64,000 bases of DNA, taken from positions 1-64,000 of the forward strand of contig CAZGQO010000003.1 in assembly GCA_964527925.1 (NCBI GenBank). The letters are read 5' to 3'. This document shows, piece after piece, positions 53,261 through 61,567 of this stretch. This DNA is from Ch128b sp964527925 (GTDB taxonomy: Bacteria > Bacteroidota > Ignavibacteria > Ch128b). The translations under genes and the position numbers were made by a program. Numbering within the stretch: position 1 is the stretch's first letter; every line of letters starts with the position of its first letter. The notes below the pieces were generated by a model, which had not been told where the DNA came from, searched no databases, and saw only the letters and a program-made list of their open reading frames with translations.

Positions 53261-54556
53261 TTAAGGTGTATTTCTGTAAATCATTCTTGGGAACGGTATA
53301 GTTTCACGAACATGCTCTAATTTACAAATCCACGCAACTGTTCTTTCAATTCCAAGTCCAAATCCAGCATGAGGGACTGAACCGCATTTTCTCAAATCTA
53401 AATACCATTCAAAAGCTTCACGAGGCAAATTGTGTTCTTCAATTCGTTTTAATAAAGTTTCGTAATCATCTTCTCTTTGACTGCCACCGATGATTTCGCC
53501 ATATCCTTCTGGTGCAAGCATATCAACAGCAAGTGCATATCTTTCATCCTGCGGATCTCGTTTCATATAAAAAGCTTTTACCTGAGCTGGATAATGGTGA
53601 ATCATCACAGGTTTATCAAATTGTTCAGAAATTACAGTTTCATCTGTTCCACCAAAATCGTTGCCCCACTCAAAATTGATTCCATTCTTTCTAAGGATCT
53701 CAATTGCTTCTTCGTAATGAATTCTTGGAAATGGTCTTTTAACTTTCTCCAATTTTGAAATGTCTCGTTCAAGATATCTTAGTTCTTTTTCCCGATTTTT
53801 AATTACTGTCTGAACAATGTATTCAACAAATTCTTCTGCAAGATCCATATCATCATTTAAGTCAGCGAATGCAACTTCTGGTTCAACCATCCAGAACTCT
53901 GTGAGGTGACGGCGAGTTTTTGATTTTTCAGCACGAAATGTTGGTCCAAAAGTATAAACTTTGCCAAATGCCATTGCGGCTGCTTCAGCATACAATTGAC
54001 CTGATTGAGTTAAGTAAGCTTTTCCGAGATCAAAATAATCTGTTTCGAATAGAGTGGTTGTTCCTTCACAAGCTGCGGGAGTTAAAATTGGTGCATCAAC
54101 AAGAATAAATCCCTTGTTATTGAAAAATGTTCTGATTGCATTAATTATCTCATGACGAACTCTGAGAATGGCGTGTTGTCGGCTGGATCTTAACCACAGA
54201 TGTCTATGATCCATTAAAAATTCGATTCCGTGTTCTTTGGGTGTAATTGGATAATCTTTTGCGATGTGAATTATATTGAGGCCTTTTACTTCTACTTCAA
54301 ACCCACCAGGTGCACGATCTTCTTTTTTAATTTTTCCAAAGACTTTAAAAGATGATTCTTGAGTTAATTGATCAAACTTTTCAAAAACTTCATCGCTAAC
54401 TTGATTCTTAACAATTACACATTGGCAGATTCCCGAACCATCACGCATCACAATAAATCTAATTTTACCACTTGATCTTTTGTGAGTTACCCAACCTGAA
54501 AGTTCGATTTCTTGTCCAATATAATTTTCGAGTTCTTCTATATATATCTTCTTCAT
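53261..54556 (-). CDS. asnS: Asparagine-tRNA ligase
   Basis: Charges tRNA-Asn with asparagine. The 431-residue class-II synthetase has an N-terminal OB-fold anticodon-binding domain (about 1-105, IGQEIELSGWVTHKRSSGKIRFIVMRDG) and a catalytic domain with motif 1 near RHEIINAIRTFFNNKGF. Motif 2 is TFRAEKSKTRRHLTEFWMVEPE, and motif 3 is GFGLGIERTVAW near the C-terminus. The frame extends to a GTG at 54565, but the ATG at 54556 (MKKIYIEEL) matches the family start. It lies 21 bases before nuoJ and may drive the nuo transcript. Confidence 0.95.
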   Translation of the reverse strand: MKKIYIEELENYIGQEIELSGWVTHKRSSGKIRFIVMRDGSGICQCVIVKNQVSDEVFEKFDQLTQESSFKVFGKIKKEDRAPGGFEVEVKGLNIIHIAKDYPITPKEHGIEFLMDHRHLWLRSSRQHAILRVRHEIINAIRTFFNNKGFILVDAPILTPAACEGTTTLFETDYFDLGKAYLTQSGQLYAEAAAMAFGKVYTFGPTFRAEKSKTRRHLTEFWMVEPEVAFADLNDDMDLAEEFVEYIVQTVIKNREKELRYLERDISKLEKVKRPFPRIHYEEAIEILRKNGINFEWGNDFGGTDETVISEQFDKPVMIHHYPAQVKAFYMKRDPQDERYALAVDMLAPEGYGEIIGGSQREDDYETLLKRIEEHNLPREAFEWYLDLRKCGSVPHAGFGLGIERTVAWICKLEHVRETIPFPRMIYRNTP

Positions 54557-54689
54557 TATAACCACAAAATTTTTACAAAATTATAAAAGGCGTTAGAATT
54601 TACAAAGATAGATCAACCAGTGTTTTTAGATTTTGTTGAATACTTTGATTTAAAATCAATTAGAGAGATGAGAAAGTTTAAAAGTTCAT

Positions 54690-55115
54690 TCAAATGCTAC
54701 GAAGGTTCTTGTAATTTTCTTCCTCATCTTCGTCATCTTCATCATCTTCTTCTTGAGTCCATTCATCATCTTCATCCCAATCTTCGTCATCATCCCAGTC
54801 CTCATCATCATCCCCATCTTCCTCCTCCCAATCATCATCATCGAAATCTTCATCATCCTCTTCATCATCTTCCTGAAGTCTTTCATCATAAATTTGTTCA
54901 GCCATATCGAAAACTTGTTTTACGGCAAAAATCTTTCCAATTTCAGTAAGTTCGAGAGAGTCATTATGAATGATGCCGAAATAACGAGCTCTTTCAATTT
55001 TTTTCTTATCAACCTCTAAATCGATGGGCCCGGGGTGGGAAATATTGCATGCAATTTTTGTTGCTGTTTCAGTCCCAAGAATATTTATGATTTCATGCAA
55101 AACATTACTATTCAT
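54690..55115 (-). CDS. Unknown protein with extremely acidic Asp/Glu/Trp tail
   Basis: A 141-residue protein of two unlike halves. Residues 1-80 look like a small helical, possibly winged-helix fold (NVLHEIINILGTETATKIA, then ERARYFGIIHNDSLELTEIG and FDMAEQIYDERLQ). Residues about 81-133 are almost only Asp and Glu, with tryptophans spaced by 11, 6 and 6 residues (W..EDW..EDW..DEW). It ends NYKNLRSI. No family is recognised; acidic tails of this kind occur in nucleic-acid mimics and chaperones. A GGGGATTC ribosome site precedes the ATG. It is 134 bases upstream of asnS on the same strand. Confidence 0.65.
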   Translation of the reverse strand: MNSNVLHEIINILGTETATKIACNISHPGPIDLEVDKKKIERARYFGIIHNDSLELTEIGKIFAVKQVFDMAEQIYDERLQEDDEEDDEDFDDDDWEEEDGDDDEDWDDDEDWDEDDEWTQEEDDEDDEDEEENYKNLRSI

Positions 55116-55521
55116 TTTGAATCCCCTTAATTTTTTATTTGTTAAAGTTTAACATTTATTAGTGCGTTAATTTTAAAGCAAATTAATCAAACTATAAATT
55201 GAAAAAAATTTTACAACTGTTTGGAATAATTTTAATCAATTCGATGCATTAAAATTTATAGATCTCAGATTTAAGCTTAAATGAATTTTTTTAACTTTTT
55301 AACCAAATGAATGCGTTTATTTCTATGAAATTTTATTGAGAATTAAAGTTCGTCGAAACTCTTGAATTAAAAAATTAAGAAATCTTAGTTATCAACTTGA
55401 ATTTGAATATTGCAAATAATTAAATTAGAACTAACTAAAATTTAAAAACCGACAACGTGAGGTGATGATTTTTAATCTCAAAATATATCAACCAACCAAC
55501 AATTAAATTAATGGAGGAACT
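55116..55521. other. Divergent AT-rich intergenic region
   Basis: About 405 very AT-rich bases between two divergent genes; it should contain both promoters. A 13-base palindrome GTTAAAGTTTAAC lies at 55141-55153, close to the acidic-tail gene start, but may be chance in such AT-rich DNA. No open frame or RNA gene was recognised. AATGGAGGAACT sits just before the ATG at 55522. Confidence 0.5.
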
Positions 55522-57381
55522 ATGAAAAAATTCAATATCGCTTTTGTGTTGCTTTTTATTGCAACACTCGGTTATAGTCAGGTTCGACTATCGACCTACT
55601 ATAATTACCCATTACTCTCTGCAGGTACATATCAAGATTCAGTATTAAATGGATTAAAGAGCATTCGAGGATGTTGGTTTGATCAGGATCTTGATGGAGA
55701 TGGGAAATCAGAAATTCTTGTAACTAATTACAATGATTTGGGTCATGTTGTTGTTTTCGAAACTGTTGGAAATGACTCAATTGAATTGGTCTGGATTTCT
55801 CCAAAAGTCACAACTGGTGGAGGCGGTTCAACTCCAAGATATGTTATAACTGGTGATCTGGACAACGATGGCAAGAAGGAAATTATCTACCAGATTAACA
55901 ACTACGGCATTTTAATTTTTGAATGGGATGGCGTAATCGGAAGTAACAATTTTGGGACATTACCATCTCAAGTAATTAATTCAACAACATTACCAGAAAT
56001 GACAGGTATCTCCGGAAATACTGAATACATGGAAATTGGCGATCCGGATGGGGATAACCAAAATGAGTTATTACTTTTCTATAATTCTACTCCAAACGCA
56101 AACGACAAATTCTATATCATCAGTGCGATTGGAGATTGGAGTACAAATGATCCAGGATTTTCAGGTTTCACAGCTGAATACGCAAAAAGCCGTGTTGATC
56201 TCGCAGCCTGGGATATGAACGGCGGAACACCTTTTTCAATGCACATTGCAAATTTTGATGGAACGGGAAATCCAGAATTATTATTCCAGGCATGGAATTT
56301 CAAAGCAGTCACTCCATTAAGAATTACAGCAGCAAATACATATGTTGAAGCTGATACAACTAATGGAAAACAGAGCATACGTCTAACTGGTACATCGGAT
56401 GATGTTGCTCTGTTTGGTGGTGGTACTTTTGATATTGATGGTGATGGAAGAGAAGAAGTCTATCTACCTAACTATCATTCAACAGGAAGTTCTTATGTTG
56501 GTGTAATTCACATGATTCATTATGAGCCTGGACAATCTACATCTGAAATTGATTCAACAAATGTATTCGTATTGAGATTTGTAGAAGCAGGTGTACTTGA
56601 TCCAGGTTTAGTAACTTTTGGTTTTGGTTACGGAGACATCGATAAAGATGAAAAACCAAATATCTATACATCAAGCACATATGGAACCACAGGCTGCAAT
56701 GTTTTAACTGCAGAATTCCAGGGTGGTGATAAAACAAATCCAGCAAACTGGACATTCGAAAAACTATATCCTGGTGATCCAACAATTTATACTCAAAGAG
56801 TCATTAGAGATTCTGCTGGTATAATTGATACAGTTTTCACAATTGATAACTCATTTGCATCCAAAATTTTTGGCAGATATACAGATTTTGATCAAGATGG
56901 TTTTGAAGATATCATTTTACCATATCAAGCACTTTCTGACAGCGTGATTCATAAATCGATTCAGTATAACCCCAGTATTTCTGATTGGGTAACAGTTGAT
57001 TCAAGCAAAGCACCTAATCCAAAGAGATGGGGTTTGAGAATTATTGAAGGAACAATTGGTTCTGGAGTCGAAACTAAAGATTTAACTTTAATTACTCCTG
57101 ATGATTATAAACTCTTCCAGAACTATCCAAATCCATTCAACCCATCAACTACAATTTCATTCTACTTGTCAGTTGATAAAAAGATATCGCTCAAAATTTA
57201 CAATCAATTAGGACAGGAAGTAAGAAGTTTGATTAATGAAACAGTATATCAAAGAGGATCTCATCAAGTTGTGTGGGACGGTAAGAATAATGCAGGCAAA
57301 TATGTATCAAGTGGAATTTATATTGCCCAATTAAGATTTGGTAATTTCAGCAAAGAAATTAAAATGATGTTGATGAAATAA
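55522..57381 (+). CDS. T9SS-secreted FG-GAP/VCBS-like repeat protein
   Basis: A 619-residue secreted protein. Signal peptide at 1-19 (MKKFNIAFVLLFIATLGYSQ). Several calcium-binding-like loops of the FG-GAP/VCBS type follow, such as DQDLDGDGKSEILVTNYND (about 54-72), GDLDNDGKKEIIYQ, DPDGDNQNELLLFYN, DIDGDGREEVYLPNY and TDFDQDGFEDIILPYQ. They suggest a beta-propeller. The last 86 residues begin NYPNPFNP at 534 and end KMMLMK, a type IX sorting domain, so the protein is predicted to be surface-attached or released. No enzyme motif was seen. It is monocistronic, ended by a hairpin. Confidence 0.82.
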   Translation: MKKFNIAFVLLFIATLGYSQVRLSTYYNYPLLSAGTYQDSVLNGLKSIRGCWFDQDLDGDGKSEILVTNYNDLGHVVVFETVGNDSIELVWISPKVTTGGGGSTPRYVITGDLDNDGKKEIIYQINNYGILIFEWDGVIGSNNFGTLPSQVINSTTLPEMTGISGNTEYMEIGDPDGDNQNELLLFYNSTPNANDKFYIISAIGDWSTNDPGFSGFTAEYAKSRVDLAAWDMNGGTPFSMHIANFDGTGNPELLFQAWNFKAVTPLRITAANTYVEADTTNGKQSIRLTGTSDDVALFGGGTFDIDGDGREEVYLPNYHSTGSSYVGVIHMIHYEPGQSTSEIDSTNVFVLRFVEAGVLDPGLVTFGFGYGDIDKDEKPNIYTSSTYGTTGCNVLTAEFQGGDKTNPANWTFEKLYPGDPTIYTQRVIRDSAGIIDTVFTIDNSFASKIFGRYTDFDQDGFEDIILPYQALSDSVIHKSIQYNPSISDWVTVDSSKAPNPKRWGLRIIEGTIGSGVETKDLTLITPDDYKLFQNYPNPFNPSTTISFYLSVDKKISLKIYNQLGQEVRSLINETVYQRGSHQVVWDGKNNAGKYVSSGIYIAQLRFGNFSKEIKMMLMK

Positions 57382-57397
57382 AGAACTTCTTTCAACA

Positions 57398-57426
57398 AAA
57401 AAGGCTGTCGAAATGACAGCCTTTTT
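57398..57426. terminator. Rho-independent terminator after the FG-GAP-like gene
   Basis: A perfect 12-bp inverted repeat, AAAAAGGCTGTC and GACAGCCTTTTT, around a 5-base loop (GAAAT), followed by TAATTTTAAAA on the plus strand. On the minus strand the A-run becomes TTTTTT, so it can also stop the convergent TPR gene. Confidence 0.88.
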
Positions 57427-57447
57427 AATTTTAAAACAACAATTTTT

Positions 57448-58146
57448 TTACTCAAATGGCAATTCGAATTCTATAATATATCTTTCATAATCTCTTGCCT
57501 GAGCAGAATTTGAATATTCTTTCTTAATCTGATCTAATAATTTTTTTGCAACATCTTTTTTTCCAATTTCAGAATATAATCTCGCAGCATTTAAAAGATA
57601 TTCCGGTGTGAAGACTTCGCTATTTGCAACTTTTGCAGCTTTGAGGAATAAATCCGCCGCCTTGTTTTTATCTCCTTTTATTTCGTAACAAGATGCAGCA
57701 CCAGCAAAAGTAGTCGCTTGAAATAATTTATTATCTCCATCATAGTCTTCATAATATTTCAAAGCTTCATCAATTTTACCAAGATTGTAATAAGAATTAG
57801 CTAAAAATATTTTAGCATTTTCACCACTTTCTATTCCATCAAATTCATCAGCAATTTCTTTCAACCCTTTTATCTTTTTTGCCGGGATACCATCTATTGC
57901 TTGTTGATATTGACCTTGATCATATAATTCTATAACCTGTCCAAGAAGTGTTGTAGATTCTATATCTCGTTCTTTTGAACGATTGACAAGATAAACTACA
58001 AGTAAAATTATGAGTACTAAACTTCCAATTGATATTAAAATAGTTTTTTGATTATCCTCATAGAATGTTTTCAACTTAAAGTAAGTCTCAACGAGTTTAT
58101 CTTGTTTAATTTCCTTTTTAGATATTTTTTTCTTGGGTGCTAACAT
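57448..58146 (-). CDS. Membrane-anchored TPR protein
   Basis: A 232-residue protein with a lysine-rich cytoplasmic start (KKKISKKEIKQDK) and one transmembrane helix (about 37-55). A periplasmic tetratricopeptide array follows (about 65-225, for example AKIFLANSYYNLGKIDEALKYYEDYDG and AASCYEIKGDKNKAADLFLKAAK). The arrangement resembles YfgM-like periplasmic TPR proteins that assist envelope protein folding. It lies 18 bases after the PHP gene stop on the same strand, so it is the last gene of the unit. Confidence 0.8.
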   Translation of the reverse strand: MLAPKKKISKKEIKQDKLVETYFKLKTFYEDNQKTILISIGSLVLIILLVVYLVNRSKERDIESTTLLGQVIELYDQGQYQQAIDGIPAKKIKGLKEIADEFDGIESGENAKIFLANSYYNLGKIDEALKYYEDYDGDNKLFQATTFAGAASCYEIKGDKNKAADLFLKAAKVANSEVFTPEYLLNAARLYSEIGKKDVAKKLLDQIKKEYSNSAQARDYERYIIEFELPFE

Positions 58147-58164
58147 ACTGACTCCTTAAATTTT

Positions 58165-59208
58165 TTATAAAAATCTAATATGATTTGAAAATATCCATGG
58201 TTTTTTCTCGAAAAAAATCTCAACTCTGTAAACACCTTTGTTCTTTATATTCCACATAGCTTCATCGCCAGAAACTGTATCTATATGTTCACAATTTTTT
58301 ATCAATCTGATTTGTGAAGAGACTTCTGGAACTTTCACTCGGAGTCTAATCTCATTAATTTCATGTGGAATATCTTCCCCCATCATATAAATTTTTTCAC
58401 CAGCTTCAGCAAAAAATCTAAAACCCCTTGAATCGGCATGATAAAAATTTGTGATATAACAATTGCCATTTTTCAGAGCCGAATAAACTAGACTTTTATT
58501 GTAATCAAGCTTATCATTTTCTTTGATAAGTGGTTCTTTTGTCAAAATATTTGTTCTCAATGATTTGAATAATACTTTATATGGAAAAATTTCAATTTCG
58601 AAGAAACCAAACATGTTTTGTTTATAAGCATGTGCATCAACTCCAGCGATCCCAGAAATTCTTCGTCGTAACGCAATCTTATCCCATAATCTTATAGATT
58701 CTAAGTTTGGTTTTTCCACAGTTTTCAATGGATGAACAAATCTCTGATACTTATTCTGTTCAGTTAATCCTTCCATCCATTCAGACATGTGATTCCATAC
58801 TTCAATTCCATCATATTCATCTGTAGACCAATCTGTCCAAGGATATGCTGGATGTTCTTTCATATGATTTCGTTTTTCAAATGGATGGGCAATAAATCCA
58901 ATGCCGCCTTCTTCTTTAACTTTTCTTACATATTCAGCGGCAGTGAGTCTGTTATCAAAAGTATTCTTTATTCCGAAAGCAAGATAATGATTTTGATTTT
59001 TTTGATCGTTAATCTCAGTTCCAATCAAAACAAGAGTGGATCCATACCAGCCTTCAAGTCCATCTTTCAATGGTCGTAAAGTATTGTGGTCAGTCATTAA
59101 AACTACATCAACACCAACTTCACCTGCATATCTTGCAATTTCTGGAATTTCACCTGAACCATCGGAATAGTTGGAATGGACGTGTATGACAGTACTGTAT
59201 TCAAACAT
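58165..59208 (-). CDS. PHP-domain metal-dependent phosphoesterase-like protein
   Basis: A 347-residue PHP protein. The N-terminal part has the metal-binding motifs HVHSNYSDGSGEI (HxH, about 9-21), VVLMTDHNTLRPL (about 35-47), IGTEIN (about 62), GFIAHPFEK (about 103) and GVDAHA (about 196). The C-terminal 150 residues form a beta-rich extension (about 215-347, YITNFYHADSRGFRFF, RLRVKVPEVSSQIRL). PHP proteins include phosphatases and nuclease domains; the substrate here is unknown. It begins four bases before the TPR gene stop region at 59212, in a run of four co-directional genes. Confidence 0.87.
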   Translation of the reverse strand: MFEYSTVIHVHSNYSDGSGEIPEIARYAGEVGVDVVLMTDHNTLRPLKDGLEGWYGSTLVLIGTEINDQKNQNHYLAFGIKNTFDNRLTAAEYVRKVKEEGGIGFIAHPFEKRNHMKEHPAYPWTDWSTDEYDGIEVWNHMSEWMEGLTEQNKYQRFVHPLKTVEKPNLESIRLWDKIALRRRISGIAGVDAHAYKQNMFGFFEIEIFPYKVLFKSLRTNILTKEPLIKENDKLDYNKSLVYSALKNGNCYITNFYHADSRGFRFFAEAGEKIYMMGEDIPHEINEIRLRVKVPEVSSQIRLIKNCEHIDTVSGDEAMWNIKNKGVYRVEIFFEKKPWIFSNHIRFL

Positions 59209-59211
59209 TTT

Positions 59212-59790
59212 TTACTGCAAGCCCTTAAGAGATTCCTCAGCCATTTTTCCAATTTCTGAATCTGGATTTTTCTTAACAATTTCTGTCCAGACTTTTTTTG
59301 CATCATCTTTTTTACCCTGCATCACATAGATAACACCCAGGTTATATTTTGCAATCTCATTATTTTTTTCATACTTCAGTAATCTCTTAATGTACTTTTC
59401 AGATTTATCATACTTTTGAAGATTAAAATTCATTTCAGCAAGGACATTCAGAATATCGGGTTTATCTTGTTTAATTTCGAGTAATTTTTCAAAATAATTT
59501 TCTGCCTCATCGAATTTGTGAACCTGTAAAAGAAAATATCCGAGATGATTTAGTGCCGTCGTATCTTTGGGATTTTTGCTGACAACTTCTTTCAATGAAT
59601 CTATTTTTGCTAAAATTTCTTTATCAGCATTCATCCCGTGAGGATTTTGTTTTAAGTTACGATGAATCTCATCATCAGGCATTTGATTAGTTTTTGATTT
59701 TTCAATGTCCTTAGCAACAACAAAATAAGCTATCGTTCCAACTGTTATTAAGCCAAGTATTAAATAAAAATATGTGAATTTAAATTTCAT
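59212..59790 (-). CDS. Membrane-anchored TPR-repeat protein
   Basis: A 192-residue protein: one N-terminal transmembrane helix (KFKFTYFYLILGLITVGTIAYF), a short charged linker and about three TPR units (TTALNHLGYFLLQVHKFDEAENYFEKLLEI, VLAEMNFNLQKYDKSEKYI, AKYNLGVIYVMQGKKDDAKKVWTEIV). The frame begins at a TTG at 59808; the ATG at 59790 is preferred because it directly precedes the membrane helix and follows GAGG/GAAG. A one-base gap separates it from the small gene upstream. Function is unknown. Confidence 0.75.
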   Translation of the reverse strand: MKFKFTYFYLILGLITVGTIAYFVVAKDIEKSKTNQMPDDEIHRNLKQNPHGMNADKEILAKIDSLKEVVSKNPKDTTALNHLGYFLLQVHKFDEAENYFEKLLEIKQDKPDILNVLAEMNFNLQKYDKSEKYIKRLLKYEKNNEIAKYNLGVIYVMQGKKDDAKKVWTEIVKKNPDSEIGKMAEESLKGLQ

Positions 59791-59791
59791 G

Positions 59792-60094
59792 TTAATCTTC
59801 AACCTCAATCAACGTTTTATAGTTTTGTATTTTATCAACAACATAGTTGTTTGCGATTTCAAAGATGATACTGCTTGCTTCTTGATTTTCAGCATCATCA
59901 AATTGTTCAAAATCCTCTTCTGATTCAAAAATGTAAATTTCTTCAAATTGATAAGGATTTTTCTTATCACGAAAAACTGAATAAAGATAATTTTCTTCTG
60001 AAAGTAGAGCTTTTAAGTAAGAAATTTTCTTCAAATATTTTTCTACTTTATCTGGATAAACAGAATAACTTATACTAAATATTACTCTTGGCAT
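59792..60094 (-). CDS. Small dimeric alpha/beta-barrel-like (ABM-type) protein
   Basis: A 100-residue protein with a ferredoxin-like plan: strand IFSISYSVYPDKVEKYLKKI, helix, strand LYSVFRDKKNPYQFEEIYIFESEEDFEQFDD, helix and final strand. This outline fits antibiotic-biosynthesis-monooxygenase-like or DUF-type dimeric barrels, often with small-ligand or redox roles. The acidic C-terminal half is unusual. It heads the small transcript with the TPR and PHP genes. Identification is tentative. Confidence 0.6.
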   Translation of the reverse strand: MPRVIFSISYSVYPDKVEKYLKKISYLKALLSEENYLYSVFRDKKNPYQFEEIYIFESEEDFEQFDDAENQEASSIIFEIANNYVVDKIQNYKTLIEVED

Positions 60095-60166
60095 TTATAT
60101 CTCCTTATTTTGTAATTATAACTTTACAAATTTACGAAGGACTTTATTCTATAACAATGAATTGAA

Positions 60167-61036
60167 TTATAAACTTACAGTGCCCTCAAAAGTTACAACG
60201 GCGTGTCCTGTGATTGAAATTTTTTCAAATTTATTGTTAATCTCCTTAAAATCTACTATTAGTTCTTTTTTACTTCTGGTTATAATAGTTATTGGTGGTT
60301 GAATCTTGTTTAATATATTTACTACAATTGCAGCGGAAATGCTTCCACTTCCACAGGCAAGAGTTTCACATTCTACACCTCGTTCATAAGTTCTGATTTT
60401 GAATTTACTATCACTAACTTTTTCAATAAAACTTACATTCACACCATCTGGACTGAAATTTTTGTGACAGCGTAATTTTCTTCCAATTAGTTCTATGTTG
60501 AAATCATCAAAATCCAGCGTTGAATCTATGAAACCACTTAAATCATGAATTTGATCTGATTTTAATATGATAGATTTAAATTCTTCCCATTTTATAATTA
60601 AATGTTTTGAACCAATGTCTACAAAATGACATGGCAGAACTAATTTACCAATATCTACTTGAAGATTGAGTTTTAGAATTGGGCTATAGTTAAGAAAAAT
60701 TTGAATGTTTTCTTTATCAACAACACGAGCATCAAAAATTTTATTTATGAATTCAAACCTAGAAGTTCTCTTACATAGTCCATTTAGATAAGCAAACATG
60801 ACAGCACACCTTGCACCATTAATGCATAATGCATCGCCCGTTCCATCTGAATTAAAATATCTAACATTAAAATCAGCGTTTTTTGATTTTGAAATTATTA
60901 TCACCCCATCTGCACCTATTCCAAAATGTCTATCACAAAGTCTCCGAATTAGTTCAGGTTCTGATTGAATTTTTTTAGAGGTAATGACAACAAAATCATT
61001 TCCCGCACCTGTCATTTTTGTAAATCTTATCTTCAT
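60167..61036 (-). CDS. dapF: Diaminopimelate epimerase
   Basis: Interconverts LL- and meso-diaminopimelate for lysine and peptidoglycan synthesis. The frame opens at 61114, but MKIRFTKMTGAGNDFVVI (ATG at 61036) is the family start, so the first 26 codons are dropped. The 289 residues include the first catalytic-Cys region NSDGTGDALCINGARC, where canonical proteins have CGNG, and the second, CETLACGSGSISAAIV. FSPDGVNVSFIE is also present. The Ile after the first Cys is a variation. It diverges from the ferritin-like gene. Confidence 0.92.
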   Translation of the reverse strand: MKIRFTKMTGAGNDFVVITSKKIQSEPELIRRLCDRHFGIGADGVIIISKSKNADFNVRYFNSDGTGDALCINGARCAVMFAYLNGLCKRTSRFEFINKIFDARVVDKENIQIFLNYSPILKLNLQVDIGKLVLPCHFVDIGSKHLIIKWEEFKSIILKSDQIHDLSGFIDSTLDFDDFNIELIGRKLRCHKNFSPDGVNVSFIEKVSDSKFKIRTYERGVECETLACGSGSISAAIVVNILNKIQPPITIITRSKKELIVDFKEINNKFEKISITGHAVVTFEGTVSL

Positions 61037-61117
61037 ACTATTTAATCTTATCTTTCTCTTACACAAAAATAGAAATGAATTCTTTATATTTGCTAAACAA
61101 ATAAAAAGGAGCAAATC

Positions 61118-61564
61118 ATGCTAGATAAAATTATCGAATTGTTAACAAAAGCATACTGGAAAGAACTGGAAACAGTTCTAAACTACCTTGCCAACTCAGT
61201 TAACCTCGACGGCGTAAGAGCTGAAGAAATTAAAAAAGCCCTCGCTGCAGATATAACGGAAGAACTAACACACGCTCAAACTCTGGCTAAAAGAATTAAA
61301 GAACTAGGCGGATTTATACCTGGTTCATTTCAATTCAAAGCTGAACAAAAAGGTCTTCAACCTCCGGCAGATTCGACAGATGTTGTTTCTATAATAAAAG
61401 GAGTAATTGAGGCAGAATATGATGCAATCAAAACATATAATGAATTGATTAGATTATGTGATGGAAATGATTATGTAACTCAAGATATAGCAATCACTTT
61501 ACTCGCCGATGAAGAATCACATCGTTCTACTTTTGTTGGCTTCTTGAAAGAATATTCGAAGTGA
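61118..61564 (+). CDS. Ferritin-like (bacterioferritin-type) protein
   Basis: A 148-residue four-helix protein of the ferritin-like superfamily. Diiron ligands are visible in helix 1 (KELETVLNYLA), helix 2 (ITEELTHAQ, ExxH), helix 3 (VIEAEYDAIKTYNELI) and helix 4 (DEESHRSTF, second ExxH). It is probably an iron-storage or peroxide-detoxifying protein; the precise subgroup is unclear. AAAAGGAGC lies just before the ATG. It is followed by the decarboxylase gene after 3 bases. Expression is probably strong, given the ribosome site. Confidence 0.85.
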   Translation: MLDKIIELLTKAYWKELETVLNYLANSVNLDGVRAEEIKKALAADITEELTHAQTLAKRIKELGGFIPGSFQFKAEQKGLQPPADSTDVVSIIKGVIEAEYDAIKTYNELIRLCDGNDYVTQDIAITLLADEESHRSTFVGFLKEYSK

Positions 61565-61567
61565 ATT

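Noticed and set aside
54753..55019. Plus-strand open frame of 88 codons opposite the acidic-tail gene
   Set aside because: It is the antisense shadow of an Asp/Glu-rich repeat, giving an Ile/Phe/Leu-rich composition; no ribosome site or family match.
55141..55153. Palindrome GTTAAAGTTTAAC near the acidic-tail gene start
   Set aside because: A/T-dominated palindromes of this length are expected by chance here; part of the same sequence also occurs at about 37798 without symmetry.
61036..61114. dapF start at 61114 with a 26-residue hydrophobic N-terminal extension
   Set aside because: DapF is cytosolic, and the family start MKIRFTKMTGAGNDF falls at 61036; the extension is chance open frame within the divergent promoter region.
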